The notes beneath the pieces were generated by a model. The model was not told the origin of the DNA, searched no databases, and saw only the letters and a list, made by a program, of their open reading frames with translations. This document shows, in pieces, positions 23,769 to 30,902 of a stretch of 64,000 nucleotides of DNA; position 1 is the first letter of the stretch; the number at the start of each line of letters is the position of its first letter. This DNA comes from Chondromyces crocatus (GTDB taxonomy: Bacteria; Myxococcota_A; Polyangia; Polyangiales; Polyangiaceae): NCBI RefSeq assembly GCF_001189295.1, contig NZ_CP012159.1, positions 9,594,501-9,658,500 on the forward strand, read 5' to 3'. The position numbers and the translations under genes are program-made.

Positions 23769-24947
23769 ATGAACGCACGTGGTTTTCGGTCGCTCGCGTC
23801 GGTTGCCGTCCTGAGCCTTGCGTCGTTCGTCGCCGCTTGTGGAAGCGAGCCCAATGCTGAGCTGGAGAACACGCAGGCGGAGGAGCAGGACCTCGGCGTC
23901 GATGAGCAGGCCGCGAAGGGCAGTGAGGAGACGGCGAAGGGACCGGGACGGGGTGAGGGTCGTGGGCCGAAGGGGCACTTCGGAAAAGGTGGCCCAGGGG
24001 CGATGTTCGGTGAGGTGCTGCGGGAGCTGGAGCTGTCCGATGCGCAGCGCGAGGCGGTGAAGGAGGTGATGGGTGAGCTGCGCGGTGGGGCCGAGGGCAA
24101 GCAGCCCAGGGCGCTGTTCGCGAAGCTGGCGGCGGGTGTGAGGGCCGGGTCGATCGACGAGGCAGCGCTCCAGGCCGAGCTGAAGGGGTCGGAGGGGGAG
24201 GGGCGGCGAGAGGCCTTCGTGGCGGCGGTGCAGAAGCTGCACCAGACCCTCACGCCGGAGCAGCGGAAGCAGCTCGTGGCGAAGATCAGTGAGCGGGCCG
24301 GGAAGCACGAGGGGCGCTTCGAAGGGAAGTTCGACGGGAAGCGCGGAGCGATGAAGGGAGGCAAGGGGCGGGCGCACGCGATGCACGGCGAGAAGGGTGG
24401 CGTGGAGCGGCTGCTGCACGGGGTGACGCTGCGCGAGGGGCAGCGGGAGCAGATCGAGACGGCGCTCGCGTCCGCAGGGCTGGACGCCGCGAAGTTCTGG
24501 GGTGAGAAGCCGGACTTCGAGGCGATGATCACCGCGAGGAAGGCCCTGCTCGATTCGTTCGCGTCCGATGGGTTCGACGCGAAGGCGGCGCTGCCCGCGC
24601 TCGGCGAGGGCAAAGGGGGCCCTGGGGCGCACCTGGAGCGGATGGTGGCCTCGCTGAAGGTGGTGACGCCGCTCCTCGATGACGCGCAGCGGGCTGCGCT
24701 GGCGGATCGGTTGGAGCGGGGTCCGATGGGCATGAAGGGCAAGCGAGGGGCGCATCGGTTCGAGGGGCCGGGGCGCGGTGGAGAGCAGCGGCGCTTCGAG
24801 GGGCCCCCGCGCGGTGGGGAGCGGCCTGCGATGGAGCGGGCGCGGCGTGATGGGGAGCAGCGGCGCTTCGAGGGGCCGCGGCGAGGTGCGGGTGCGCGCG
24901 GGGGTGCGCCCGAGGGGCTGCGCGACGGCGCCCGCGGGGAGCGGTGA
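23769..24947 (+). CDS. Spy/CpxP-like (LTXXQ) periplasmic lipoprotein
   Basis: A 392-aa lipoprotein (lipobox VAAC, Cys24). After an acidic and Gly/Lys-rich segment it has helical motifs of the Spy/CpxP type: LELSDAQREAVKEVM, LTPEQRKQLVAKI and VTLREGQREQIE, plus a late LLDDAQRAAL. Known relatives are periplasmic ATP-independent chaperones or metal-responsive sensors. The last 80 residues are low-complexity repeats of RRFEGPxRGGEQ type, Arg/Gly-rich and probably disordered. AAGGAAG lies nine bases before the ATG. It is 40 bp upstream of the ECF sigma gene, so it should belong to that operon as effector or sensor. Longer than usual for the family (about 150-170 aa). Confidence 0.8.
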   Translation: MNARGFRSLASVAVLSLASFVAACGSEPNAELENTQAEEQDLGVDEQAAKGSEETAKGPGRGEGRGPKGHFGKGGPGAMFGEVLRELELSDAQREAVKEVMGELRGGAEGKQPRALFAKLAAGVRAGSIDEAALQAELKGSEGEGRREAFVAAVQKLHQTLTPEQRKQLVAKISERAGKHEGRFEGKFDGKRGAMKGGKGRAHAMHGEKGGVERLLHGVTLREGQREQIETALASAGLDAAKFWGEKPDFEAMITARKALLDSFASDGFDAKAALPALGEGKGGPGAHLERMVASLKVVTPLLDDAQRAALADRLERGPMGMKGKRGAHRFEGPGRGGEQRRFEGPPRGGERPAMERARRDGEQRRFEGPRRGAGARGGAPEGLRDGARGER

Positions 24948-24987
24948 TGCAGGGGAGCGCGGCGGCGGTGCGGGGGGGTGAGGGGCG

Positions 24988-25527
24988 GTGAGCGTCGATC
25001 TGCGGCTCCTCGCAGCGCGCGTGACCCGGGGCGACGAGCAGGCCTTCCGGCAGGTCGTCGACCACACGCGCGCTCCCCTGTACCGCCTCGCAGCTCGGCT
25101 GCTGGGGAACCTGGCGGACGCGGAGGACGTGCTCCAAGAGGCTTACGTGAACGCCTACCGCGGTCTGCGCGAGGGCCGCTACGACGGCCGGGCGAAGCTC
25201 GAGACGTACCTGCACCGGATCGTGGTGAACGCTTCGACGGATCTGCTGCGCAAGCGGCGGGAGTCGCCGAAGGAGGTGGTGCGGGAGCCGCGGTTCGACG
25301 GGAGCGTGCCGGCCGAGGCGCGGGTGGCGCTGCGGGAGCTGGATGAGCTGTTGAAGAGGCTCGCGCCGCCGGAGCGGGCGGCGCTGGTGCTGGTGGCGAT
25401 GGAGGGGATGTCGGCCAGGGAGGCCGGCGAGGTGCTGGGGTGCTCGGAGGGGGCGGTCGAGCAGCGGCTGGTGCGCGCGCGAACGGCTCTGCGGGAGCAC
25501 GGCAAGGAGGAGGTCCGCCATGGCTGA
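24988..25527 (+). CDS. ECF-family RNA polymerase sigma factor
   Basis: A 179-aa sigma-70 family protein of ECF size with only regions 2 and 4. Region 2 includes LLGNLADAEDVLQEAYVNAY (about residues 39-58), and region 4 has the helix-turn-helix segment MSAREAGEVLGCSEGAVEQR (about 144-163). It starts at a GTG preceded by GAGGGG. Its 3' end overlaps the next gene by 8 bp, the usual arrangement for a sigma with its anti-sigma. It probably answers envelope stress or metal signals, given the Spy/CpxP-like proteins on both sides, and probably controls its own operon. Confidence 0.93.
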   Translation: MSVDLRLLAARVTRGDEQAFRQVVDHTRAPLYRLAARLLGNLADAEDVLQEAYVNAYRGLREGRYDGRAKLETYLHRIVVNASTDLLRKRRESPKEVVREPRFDGSVPAEARVALRELDELLKRLAPPERAALVLVAMEGMSAREAGEVLGCSEGAVEQRLVRARTALREHGKEEVRHG

Positions 25528-25993
25528 CGACATCGAGGCGAAGCTCCGCGAGCTGGGGCGCGGGACCGAGGCGCTCGGTCCGTCGGAGGACTTCACCGAG
25601 GTGGTGATGGCCGCGGTCGCCGCCGAGGGGGGCGCGCCAGCTCTCGGGCGTCTGGCCCAGACGACGCGGGAACTCGCGCCGTCGCCGGAGTTCACGGATG
25701 AGGTGATGGCTTCGCTCGGTGCGGCGAGCGATCCGCTGGAGAGGCTCCGGCAGGCGACGGAGGCATTGAGCCCGGAGTCGGCCTTGACCGAGGCGGTGAT
25801 GCGCTCGGTGGAGCGGGTCGCGGCGGCGGAAGGTGGCGGTGGATGGCTGGAGGGGGTGGCGCGCTCGGGTCGGCTCGGGGTGGCCCTCGCAGCGGTGGCA
25901 GCGGCAGCGTGCGTGCTGCTGTCGTTTCAGGATGCGCGCGCGCTCGATCTGGAGGCGCTTTCGTCGATCGAGGCGGTGGAGGTGGCCGAGTGA
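25520..25993 (+). CDS. putative anti-sigma factor, single-pass membrane protein
   Basis: A 157-aa protein, soluble for about 115 residues, then one hydrophobic segment (about 116-134, VALAAVAAAACVLLSF) and a short acidic tail. The N-terminal part is made of three related units of about 30-35 residues with the pattern LxxLxxxTExLxPSxxFTEVVMAAV, so it looks like an internal triplication. It lacks the zinc HxxxCxxC motif of ZAS anti-sigma factors. Position (8-bp overlap with the sigma gene) and topology make an anti-sigma role likely; no sequence family proves it. The GTGA overlap (25990-25993) couples it to the next gene. Confidence 0.7.
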   Translation: MADDIEAKLRELGRGTEALGPSEDFTEVVMAAVAAEGGAPALGRLAQTTRELAPSPEFTDEVMASLGAASDPLERLRQATEALSPESALTEAVMRSVERVAAAEGGGGWLEGVARSGRLGVALAAVAAAACVLLSFQDARALDLEALSSIEAVEVAE

Positions 25994-26379
25994 GCCCCAA
26001 GCTGAAGGCCTTCGCAGTGATGCTCACCGTCTTCGTGCTCGGGGGTGTGGCGGGCGCTGGGGTCACGCACTTCTCGGCGACGCGACAGATCCGCGCGACG
26101 GTGGAGGGGCCGCCCGCCGAGGCCCGGATGCGTTTCCGGCTCGCGGCGATGCAGCGGCGGCTCGACCTGGGGGAGGATCAGGTGCAGCGCATCGAGGCCA
26201 TCCTGCGGGAGATGGAGGCCGAGCGCGATCGGCGCATGGAGAGCTGCCTTCCCGGGCTGGAGGAGGTGCAGACCCAGACGGACGCGAAGATCCTGGAGGT
26301 GCTCCGGCCCGAACAGCGGAGCGAGTACGAGGCGCTCGGGAAAATGAGGGGCAAGCACCGGCATCCTCCGCGGCGCTGA
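25990..26379 (+). CDS. CpxP/ZraP-like membrane-anchored periplasmic protein
   Basis: A 129-aa protein starting at a GTG overlapping the anti-sigma stop. Residues 8-28 form one membrane segment (MLTVFVLGGVAGAGVTHF), leaving a periplasmic helical domain with LAAMQRRLDLGEDQVQRIEAI and a second helix pair ending LRPEQRSEYEALGKM. This matches the heavy-metal-sensor/CpxP/ZraP type (LTXXQ-related), where such proteins buffer or sense periplasmic stress. The C-terminus is His/Arg-rich (KHRHPPRR), which could bind metal. Last gene of the four-gene unit; convergent with the sedolisin gene 52 bp away. Likely the sensor or feedback arm for the sigma/anti-sigma pair. Confidence 0.75.
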   Translation: MSPKLKAFAVMLTVFVLGGVAGAGVTHFSATRQIRATVEGPPAEARMRFRLAAMQRRLDLGEDQVQRIEAILREMEAERDRRMESCLPGLEEVQTQTDAKILEVLRPEQRSEYEALGKMRGKHRHPPRR

Positions 26380-26431
26380 TCGGCCGCCGAGGCGCGCGGG
26401 TCGTGGAGCGTGCGCGTGGTGTGGCGTGCTT

Positions 26432-28078
26432 TCAGGGGAGCGCGTCGGCGAGCGCGGCGATGTCCGGGGAGCCCCAGCCGGTGGGGTAGTCCCAACCAGC
26501 GCCGGCAGCGAAGAAGGGCGTCTCGCCTTCGACGATGTCGCGGAACGTCCCCTGCACCTTCGGGTCGAGGTAGAGGATGGGGTTGAGCAAACCCACCCGG
26601 GGCAGGCCGCGCGCGGCCCTGGCGCTGTTCAGGCAGGTGATCATCCCTGCGAACGCGGGCGTGGCCAGCGAGGTGCCGCCGACCTTCATCCACTCGGAGA
26701 TGTAGTAGACGATGTACGGGTGCTCGGGCGAGGCGTTGAGCGCCAGGTCGACCACCGCGCGCATGCCACCCGCACCGGCGACGACGCCCCGCTGCCACGA
26801 GGGCATCGGCATCGACAGCGAGGGACCGGAGCCCGAACGCGACCAGGCTACCTCGCTCTGCCGCGCTCCGTTCTCGTCGAGCGAAAGGACGGTGCCGCCG
26901 ATCGCGGTGACGTAAGGGCTGGACGAGGGGGTGTCGGTCTCGGCCGAGTTGCCCGAGGCGACGACCACGGTGATGCCCATCGCGGCCGCCTGCATCGCGG
27001 CCAGGTTGTACTGCTCGCGCACCGCGGGTGGCTCGGCGTCTTCACGGCGGGCGAAGGAGTTGGAGATCACCGAGGCTTCGTTACGAGCGATCATCTCGTT
27101 GAAGGCGTAGACCAGCGAGGTGTTGCGGGCGTCGGCGCCCTGGTACACGACGAGATCCGCCTCCGGCGCGAGGCCACCGGCCCACTCGACGTCGACGGTG
27201 GTCTCCAGGTAGCGGATCGAGGGGTCTTCCCCGAGGTTCACCACCTCCGGCGACTCCCGGGTCACGCCCATGGAGGTCCAGAACGACTGGAGGTCGAGGA
27301 AGCGGAAGGTCGCACCGACGAACACGGCGAGCTTCTGGCCTGCGCCTTTGTGCCCTGCGGCGTGCAAGGGATCGAGGTTGTAGGCACCAGCGATCTCGGA
27401 AAGCGTGTGGGAGGCAGCGTCGTCGGGCGGAGGCTGAGTGATCACATCGCCGCCCTCGTTCTGGAGCGGGGTGGTGTCCGCCGGTTCGTCGGCGGAGACC
27501 ACGGCGAGCATGGTCTCGGCGATGTTGCTCGGCACCCGGAGGGCGGCCCCCTTGATCAGGCCGTAGGAGTAGATCATCGCGCCGCCGGTGTGGTTCTCGC
27601 GGCCGAAGGAGCGCAGCTCCGTCACGAAGGCTTTGTTGAACTGATCGACGGTGCCGCTCACCTGGACGATCAGTCGGTTGCTGGCGGTGCGATCGACCTT
27701 GAAGCCCTGCTCTTCGAGCCAGTCGACGGCGCGGTCGACGGTCTCCTGAGCAGGAGCGTGCCGCGCGGCCCACTCGTCGGCGGTGAGGTAGCTGCGGAAC
27801 GTCGGGTCGGCCGGGTCGTACATCTTGTCGATGGTGCGGACGAGGCCCTCGCGATCCTGGATGTCGAACCCGATCAGGACCCGGATGGCGTCGTCCTTGT
27901 CGGCGGCGCCGAAGTCGAAGTACACGCCGTCCATCGGCCGAGGCAGGCCATCCTCCAGCACGGCCAGTCCGCTGTTGCCACCACAGCCGAGCGCGGCAGC
28001 ACCGAGCGCAGCCGACAGTCCGAGGCGGATGAAAATCGAGGCGCCGAGACGAGCGAAGCGGGGGAAGTACGAGGCCAT
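26432..28078 (-). CDS. sedolisin (S53) family serine protease lipoprotein, kumamolisin-like
   Basis: A 548-aa exported protease. The leader ends in LGC (Cys32). A pro-kumamolisin activation domain occupies about residues 55-195 (FDIQDREGLV, YLTADEWAARHAP). The catalytic part shows Glu292 and Asp296 in the sedolisin ExxxD arrangement, VVVASGNSAE, and nucleophile Ser470 in GGTSLATPAFAG. A C-terminal FRDIVEG ... GWDYPTGWGSPD segment matches the family's Ca2+ site. Sedolisins are acid-active endopeptidases that self-process; here the lipid anchor would keep it on the membrane. The oxyanion region reads VISNSFAR rather than the common SxSWG, so activity is probable but not certain. GGAGG precedes the ATG at 28078. 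A perfect palindrome lies about 65 bp upstream. Confidence 0.9.
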   Translation of the reverse strand: MASYFPRFARLGASIFIRLGLSAALGAAALGCGGNSGLAVLEDGLPRPMDGVYFDFGAADKDDAIRVLIGFDIQDREGLVRTIDKMYDPADPTFRSYLTADEWAARHAPAQETVDRAVDWLEEQGFKVDRTASNRLIVQVSGTVDQFNKAFVTELRSFGRENHTGGAMIYSYGLIKGAALRVPSNIAETMLAVVSADEPADTTPLQNEGGDVITQPPPDDAASHTLSEIAGAYNLDPLHAAGHKGAGQKLAVFVGATFRFLDLQSFWTSMGVTRESPEVVNLGEDPSIRYLETTVDVEWAGGLAPEADLVVYQGADARNTSLVYAFNEMIARNEASVISNSFARREDAEPPAVREQYNLAAMQAAAMGITVVVASGNSAETDTPSSSPYVTAIGGTVLSLDENGARQSEVAWSRSGSGPSLSMPMPSWQRGVVAGAGGMRAVVDLALNASPEHPYIVYYISEWMKVGGTSLATPAFAGMITCLNSARAARGLPRVGLLNPILYLDPKVQGTFRDIVEGETPFFAAGAGWDYPTGWGSPDIAALADALP

Positions 28079-28140
28079 GGGGAGATCCTCCAGGCGCGCG
28101 CGTAGCGCGCGGTAACGGCCGAGTTGGAACGGTAGGTTGC

Positions 28141-28154
28141 CGTACCAGGGTACG
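28141..28154. promoter_or_regulatory. 14-bp palindrome upstream of the sedolisin gene
   Basis: CGTACCAGGGTACG: perfect 6-bp arms around two central bases, 63 bp before the sedolisin ATG. A second GC-only stem (28095-28111, 7-bp arms) sits between it and the gene. The size and position suit a dimeric regulator's operator; no matching second site was noticed in the window. Confidence 0.35.
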
Positions 28155-28282
28155 CCCCTTGCCCCGCGGACCACAAGTCGCGGAGCAGCGAGATCGCACG
28201 CTGGTGGCGAGCAGCATGGACGGTCCTGACCGGGGCGCCCAAGGTGGGAGCTTGGCGCCAGCTTGCAGGGCCAGCGCGTGGC

Positions 28283-29302
28283 TCAGTGGGCGCGGAGCGC
28301 CGTCCAGTCCAGCAGATCGACGTGACCGCCGGCGAGGCCGTAGTCGACGGCCTCACGCATCCCGAGGCGATCACCGCCCACCTGGAAAGGCACGGGCCTC
28401 GAGAACACCGCGTGACAGCTCGTCACCAGCCAGTTGTGCATCTTCGGGAGAGGGTGCTCGCCGCGCCAGAGCGCCGACATGCGAAGCGTCGCCTCCGCGG
28501 CGGTGCCGCTGTAGATGCGCAGGTGGAGACGACGCGGCATCACGCCAGCGAACGGGAAGGCGCGGAACCCGAAGCCCCACTCCGACGCGGTCCCTGCGCC
28601 GCACACGCTCGCAGGACCACGGTAGAGGACCTTCCCGTGCTCGCCACCGGGCAGGGGAACGACGCGCCCGGCCTCGTCCACGGTGAGCGCATCTTCCCCG
28701 GTGTTCGTGATCTCCACCTCGGCCAGCGCCCGGCGAGAGAGGTTCCTGGGGATGGTCCGCAAGAACAGCCCCTGCAGGTAGCCCGCCAGGCCCTTTCGGT
28801 AGCGCGCGGGCAAGATGCCCGGGCCGGTCTTCTGCGCGTTGAAGTCGTCGATCAGCTCCGCGTCCCAGCCGGTCCCCGCGAACGGCCCGACGAGGCCCTC
28901 GACCTCGACCAGGTCGAAGCGACGGCGAGGTAGCGCGCTTGCGGGTCGCCGCACCAGGTCCCCGAGCGTCGCGAGGGCCTTGCGCCAGCTCGGCGCGCCC
29001 ACGGCGTTCGCCCAGCCGTTCCCCGTGCCGAGGGGCAGGAGACCCAGGGCGGCAGCGCCAGGGAGCTCCACCGTCCCGGCCGAGGCCCGCCACGTGTTGA
29101 TCAACGCCAGGGCCGTGCCGTCCCCGCCGGCAGACACGATCAACTCCGGCGGGGCGTCACCGAGCGCGGCCGTGAACCGCTGCAGATCGCCCATCGAGCG
29201 CGACATGTGGACCTGTGCCGAAGGGATCTCCGCCTGGCACGCGCGCGCAATGCGCTCGCTGCCGCGACGCGCTCGGAGGTTCACCATGACCGAGATCTGC
29301 AC
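28283..29302 (-). CDS. diacylglycerol/sphingosine kinase-family (YegS/LCB5-like) protein
   Basis: A 339-aa cytosolic protein of the DAGK catalytic family, which phosphorylates lipid alcohols with ATP. The nucleotide loop GGDGT is at residues 59-63 and the following PLGTGNGWANAV motif is intact; the C-terminal beta-sandwich ends with VDLLDWTALRAH. The GTG at 29302 is chosen over an internal ATG at 29287 because residues QISVMVNLRAR form the expected first strand; no strong ribosome binding site is visible for either. Lies on the same strand as the chorismate mutase, 209 bp downstream of it, so may have its own promoter. Lipid substrate cannot be read. Confidence 0.85.
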   Translation of the reverse strand: MQISVMVNLRARRGSERIARACQAEIPSAQVHMSRSMGDLQRFTAALGDAPPELIVSAGGDGTALALINTWRASAGTVELPGAAALGLLPLGTGNGWANAVGAPSWRKALATLGDLVRRPASALPRRRFDLVEVEGLVGPFAGTGWDAELIDDFNAQKTGPGILPARYRKGLAGYLQGLFLRTIPRNLSRRALAEVEITNTGEDALTVDEAGRVVPLPGGEHGKVLYRGPASVCGAGTASEWGFGFRAFPFAGVMPRRLHLRIYSGTAAEATLRMSALWRGEHPLPKMHNWLVTSCHAVFSRPVPFQVGGDRLGMREAVDYGLAGGHVDLLDWTALRAH

Positions 29303-29511
29303 GGTAACGTGCGAAAACCTACGGTCATGGTCGGGGCTGGACCTGTCATGTTCTCGTCACGAGACGGGAAGTGCGCAGGGAACGGCGAGGCTGAACACCG
29401 AAACGGCGCGTCAAGGTCATGCCGCGGCGCAGCATGGGACCATCGGCCCCCACGGCACCTCTCCGCACAGCGGTGCGCTCGCAGCGCAGGACATCGCGGG
29501 AGGCGACCTCG

Positions 29512-29823
29512 TCACGAGCCTGACGATGGGGTGGCCTCCGGCTCGCGTGCCTGAGCATGGCTCCCCTCCAGGATCACCAGGAAGAGGCGCTCGGCAAGAT
29601 CGCAAGGCACGCCACGCTGCTCCGCGAGGGCGCGGCGCGCGACGAGCAGGGCGTGCTCTCGCTCGGGATCGATCAGGGGCAAGCCGTGACGACGCTTCAG
29701 GCCGAAGATCGCCTCGACGATCGCTCGGCGCCTGGCAACGAGGTCGAGCAGCGCCTCATCGAGGGCGTCGAGGGCCGCTCGCGACATCGCGAGGTCGGCG
29801 GGAGAAGTCGAGGGCTCGTGCAT
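29512..29823 (-). CDS. stand-alone chorismate mutase, AroQ class
   Basis: A 103-aa all-helical chorismate mutase (chorismate to prephenate). Helix 1 carries LDALDEALLDLVARRRAIVE; the active-site Lys is in FGLKRRHG (Lys43), and DPEREHAL supplies Asp52, Arg55 and Glu56. Near the end ILEGSHAQ gives Ser88 and Gln91; the Ser-Gln spacing is one residue shorter than in the E. coli enzyme. There is no fused prephenate dehydratase, dehydrogenase or regulatory domain and no signal peptide. GGAG precedes the ATG at 29823. It follows the hydrolase gene by 44 bp and is probably co-transcribed with it. Could serve aromatic amino acid or secondary metabolite supply. Confidence 0.85.
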   Translation of the reverse strand: MHEPSTSPADLAMSRAALDALDEALLDLVARRRAIVEAIFGLKRRHGLPLIDPEREHALLVARRALAEQRGVPCDLAERLFLVILEGSHAQAREPEATPSSGS

Positions 29824-29867
29824 GAAGGCTCCAGAGAGATCCCGGCGAGAGAGCGGGCGGCGCCACG

Positions 29868-30665
29868 TCAGGCCCGCAGGCGCTCGAAGAGCTGGGTCTC
29901 GGTGGTGTCGCTCGGGATGTGCTCCGGCTCGACCTGGAGGATCAGCTCCGAGGCGGGCAGGAACCCGGCGCTCAGCTCGATGGCGGGGAACGGCACCATG
30001 TCGTCCTCCCGAGCGTGCCACAAGGTCACCTTCTGGCGCACGTCTTCAGGACCGAAACCCCAGGGAAGAATCTGCAAGCGGGCCTCGCGGGTGGGTCCGC
30101 TGAAGGCATGGGCCTTCACCTCCTCGACGGCGCGACCGAGGATCGGGTGGGCCTGTACTTCCTCGGGCAACATGCTCAGGAAGCCTTCCATCTGCGCGCG
30201 CACGCCGTCCTCGGGGCCCTCGCGGTAGAAGGCGTATGCGTGCTGAGAGGCCTCGGGGTAACGCTCCAGCACGCCCGCAGCGCCGAGGAAGGGCACTCCA
30301 CTCAGGATCCACACGGCGCGCACGCGCTCTGGAAGCTTCGCCGCCAGCGCATAGGCGTACGGTGCTCCCGCGGAGATCCCGGCCACGTCGAACGTGTCCC
30401 AGCCCAGGTGCTGCAAGAGGGGCGTCACGTGGTCGACCCACCCCGCCACGGACGAGAGGGGGGCGGGCGTCGACAGACCGTAGCCGGGCCGCTCCACCGC
30501 CACGAGGTCCACCTCCGACACTGCGGCCCGCTGTTCCCACTCCGGCGGAAGTTCCGCATTACCCAGCAAGCCGTGGTGCAGGAGGAGCTTGCGGCGCCCC
30601 GGTCGTCCGTAGCGCGCAAAGCCGATGCGTCCGCCGCCGGATAGCTCGAGGGTCGTCCGGCTCAT
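29868..30665 (-). CDS. alpha/beta hydrolase
   Basis: A 265-aa alpha/beta-hydrolase-fold protein. An oxyanion motif HHGLLGN (about 30-36) precedes the nucleophile elbow GISAGAP with Ser98. The acid is in HAREDDMVPF, the catalytic His in the late EPEHIPSD. No signal peptide, so cytosolic. GGAGGG five bases upstream supports the ATG at 30665. First gene of a probable pair with the chorismate mutase and divergent from the U32 gene across 237 bp. Substrate unknown; esters or C-C bonded small molecules are typical. Confidence 0.88.
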   Translation of the reverse strand: MSRTTLELSGGGRIGFARYGRPGRRKLLLHHGLLGNAELPPEWEQRAAVSEVDLVAVERPGYGLSTPAPLSSVAGWVDHVTPLLQHLGWDTFDVAGISAGAPYAYALAAKLPERVRAVWILSGVPFLGAAGVLERYPEASQHAYAFYREGPEDGVRAQMEGFLSMLPEEVQAHPILGRAVEEVKAHAFSGPTREARLQILPWGFGPEDVRQKVTLWHAREDDMVPFPAIELSAGFLPASELILQVEPEHIPSDTTETQLFERLRA

Positions 30666-30864
30666 GCATCCCTCCGCGGTGATGCACACGCGCGCGACGA
30701 CGCGCCCTCTTGCGACGGCGTCCCGGCCTCGACGCCCGAGGACGATGGCTCCCCTGCCCCCTCCACGAGAAGAAAGGCAGGTCGAAAATGGGCGAAAATC
30801 ATCCCCGGAACGTGGGGGCGCTTCTTTCCAGGGTCAACGTCCGACAGCTCACTGCGCCGCTTCT

Positions 30865-30893
30865 CATTGCTCCCCGTCGCCCCGTGGTAGATA
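30865..30893 (+). promoter_or_regulatory. candidate promoter giving a leaderless U32 transcript
   Basis: TAGATA at 30888-30893 resembles a -10 element, with CATTGC at 30865-30870 seventeen bases upstream as a weak -35. The ATG is at 30903, so transcription would start at or within a few bases of the start codon. No Shine-Dalgarno sequence precedes that ATG, which fits leaderless translation. Confidence 0.4.
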
Positions 30894-30902
30894 CGCCGCC
30901 CC

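Noticed and set aside
26426-28105. A plus-strand frame of 559 codons opposite the sedolisin gene
   Set aside because: No recognisable motifs, while the minus strand has the full sedolisin catalytic set.
28093-28112. GC-only stem upstream of the sedolisin gene as a terminator
   Set aside because: It lies in the promoter/leader of the gene with nothing ending there, and alternating CG runs form such stems easily.
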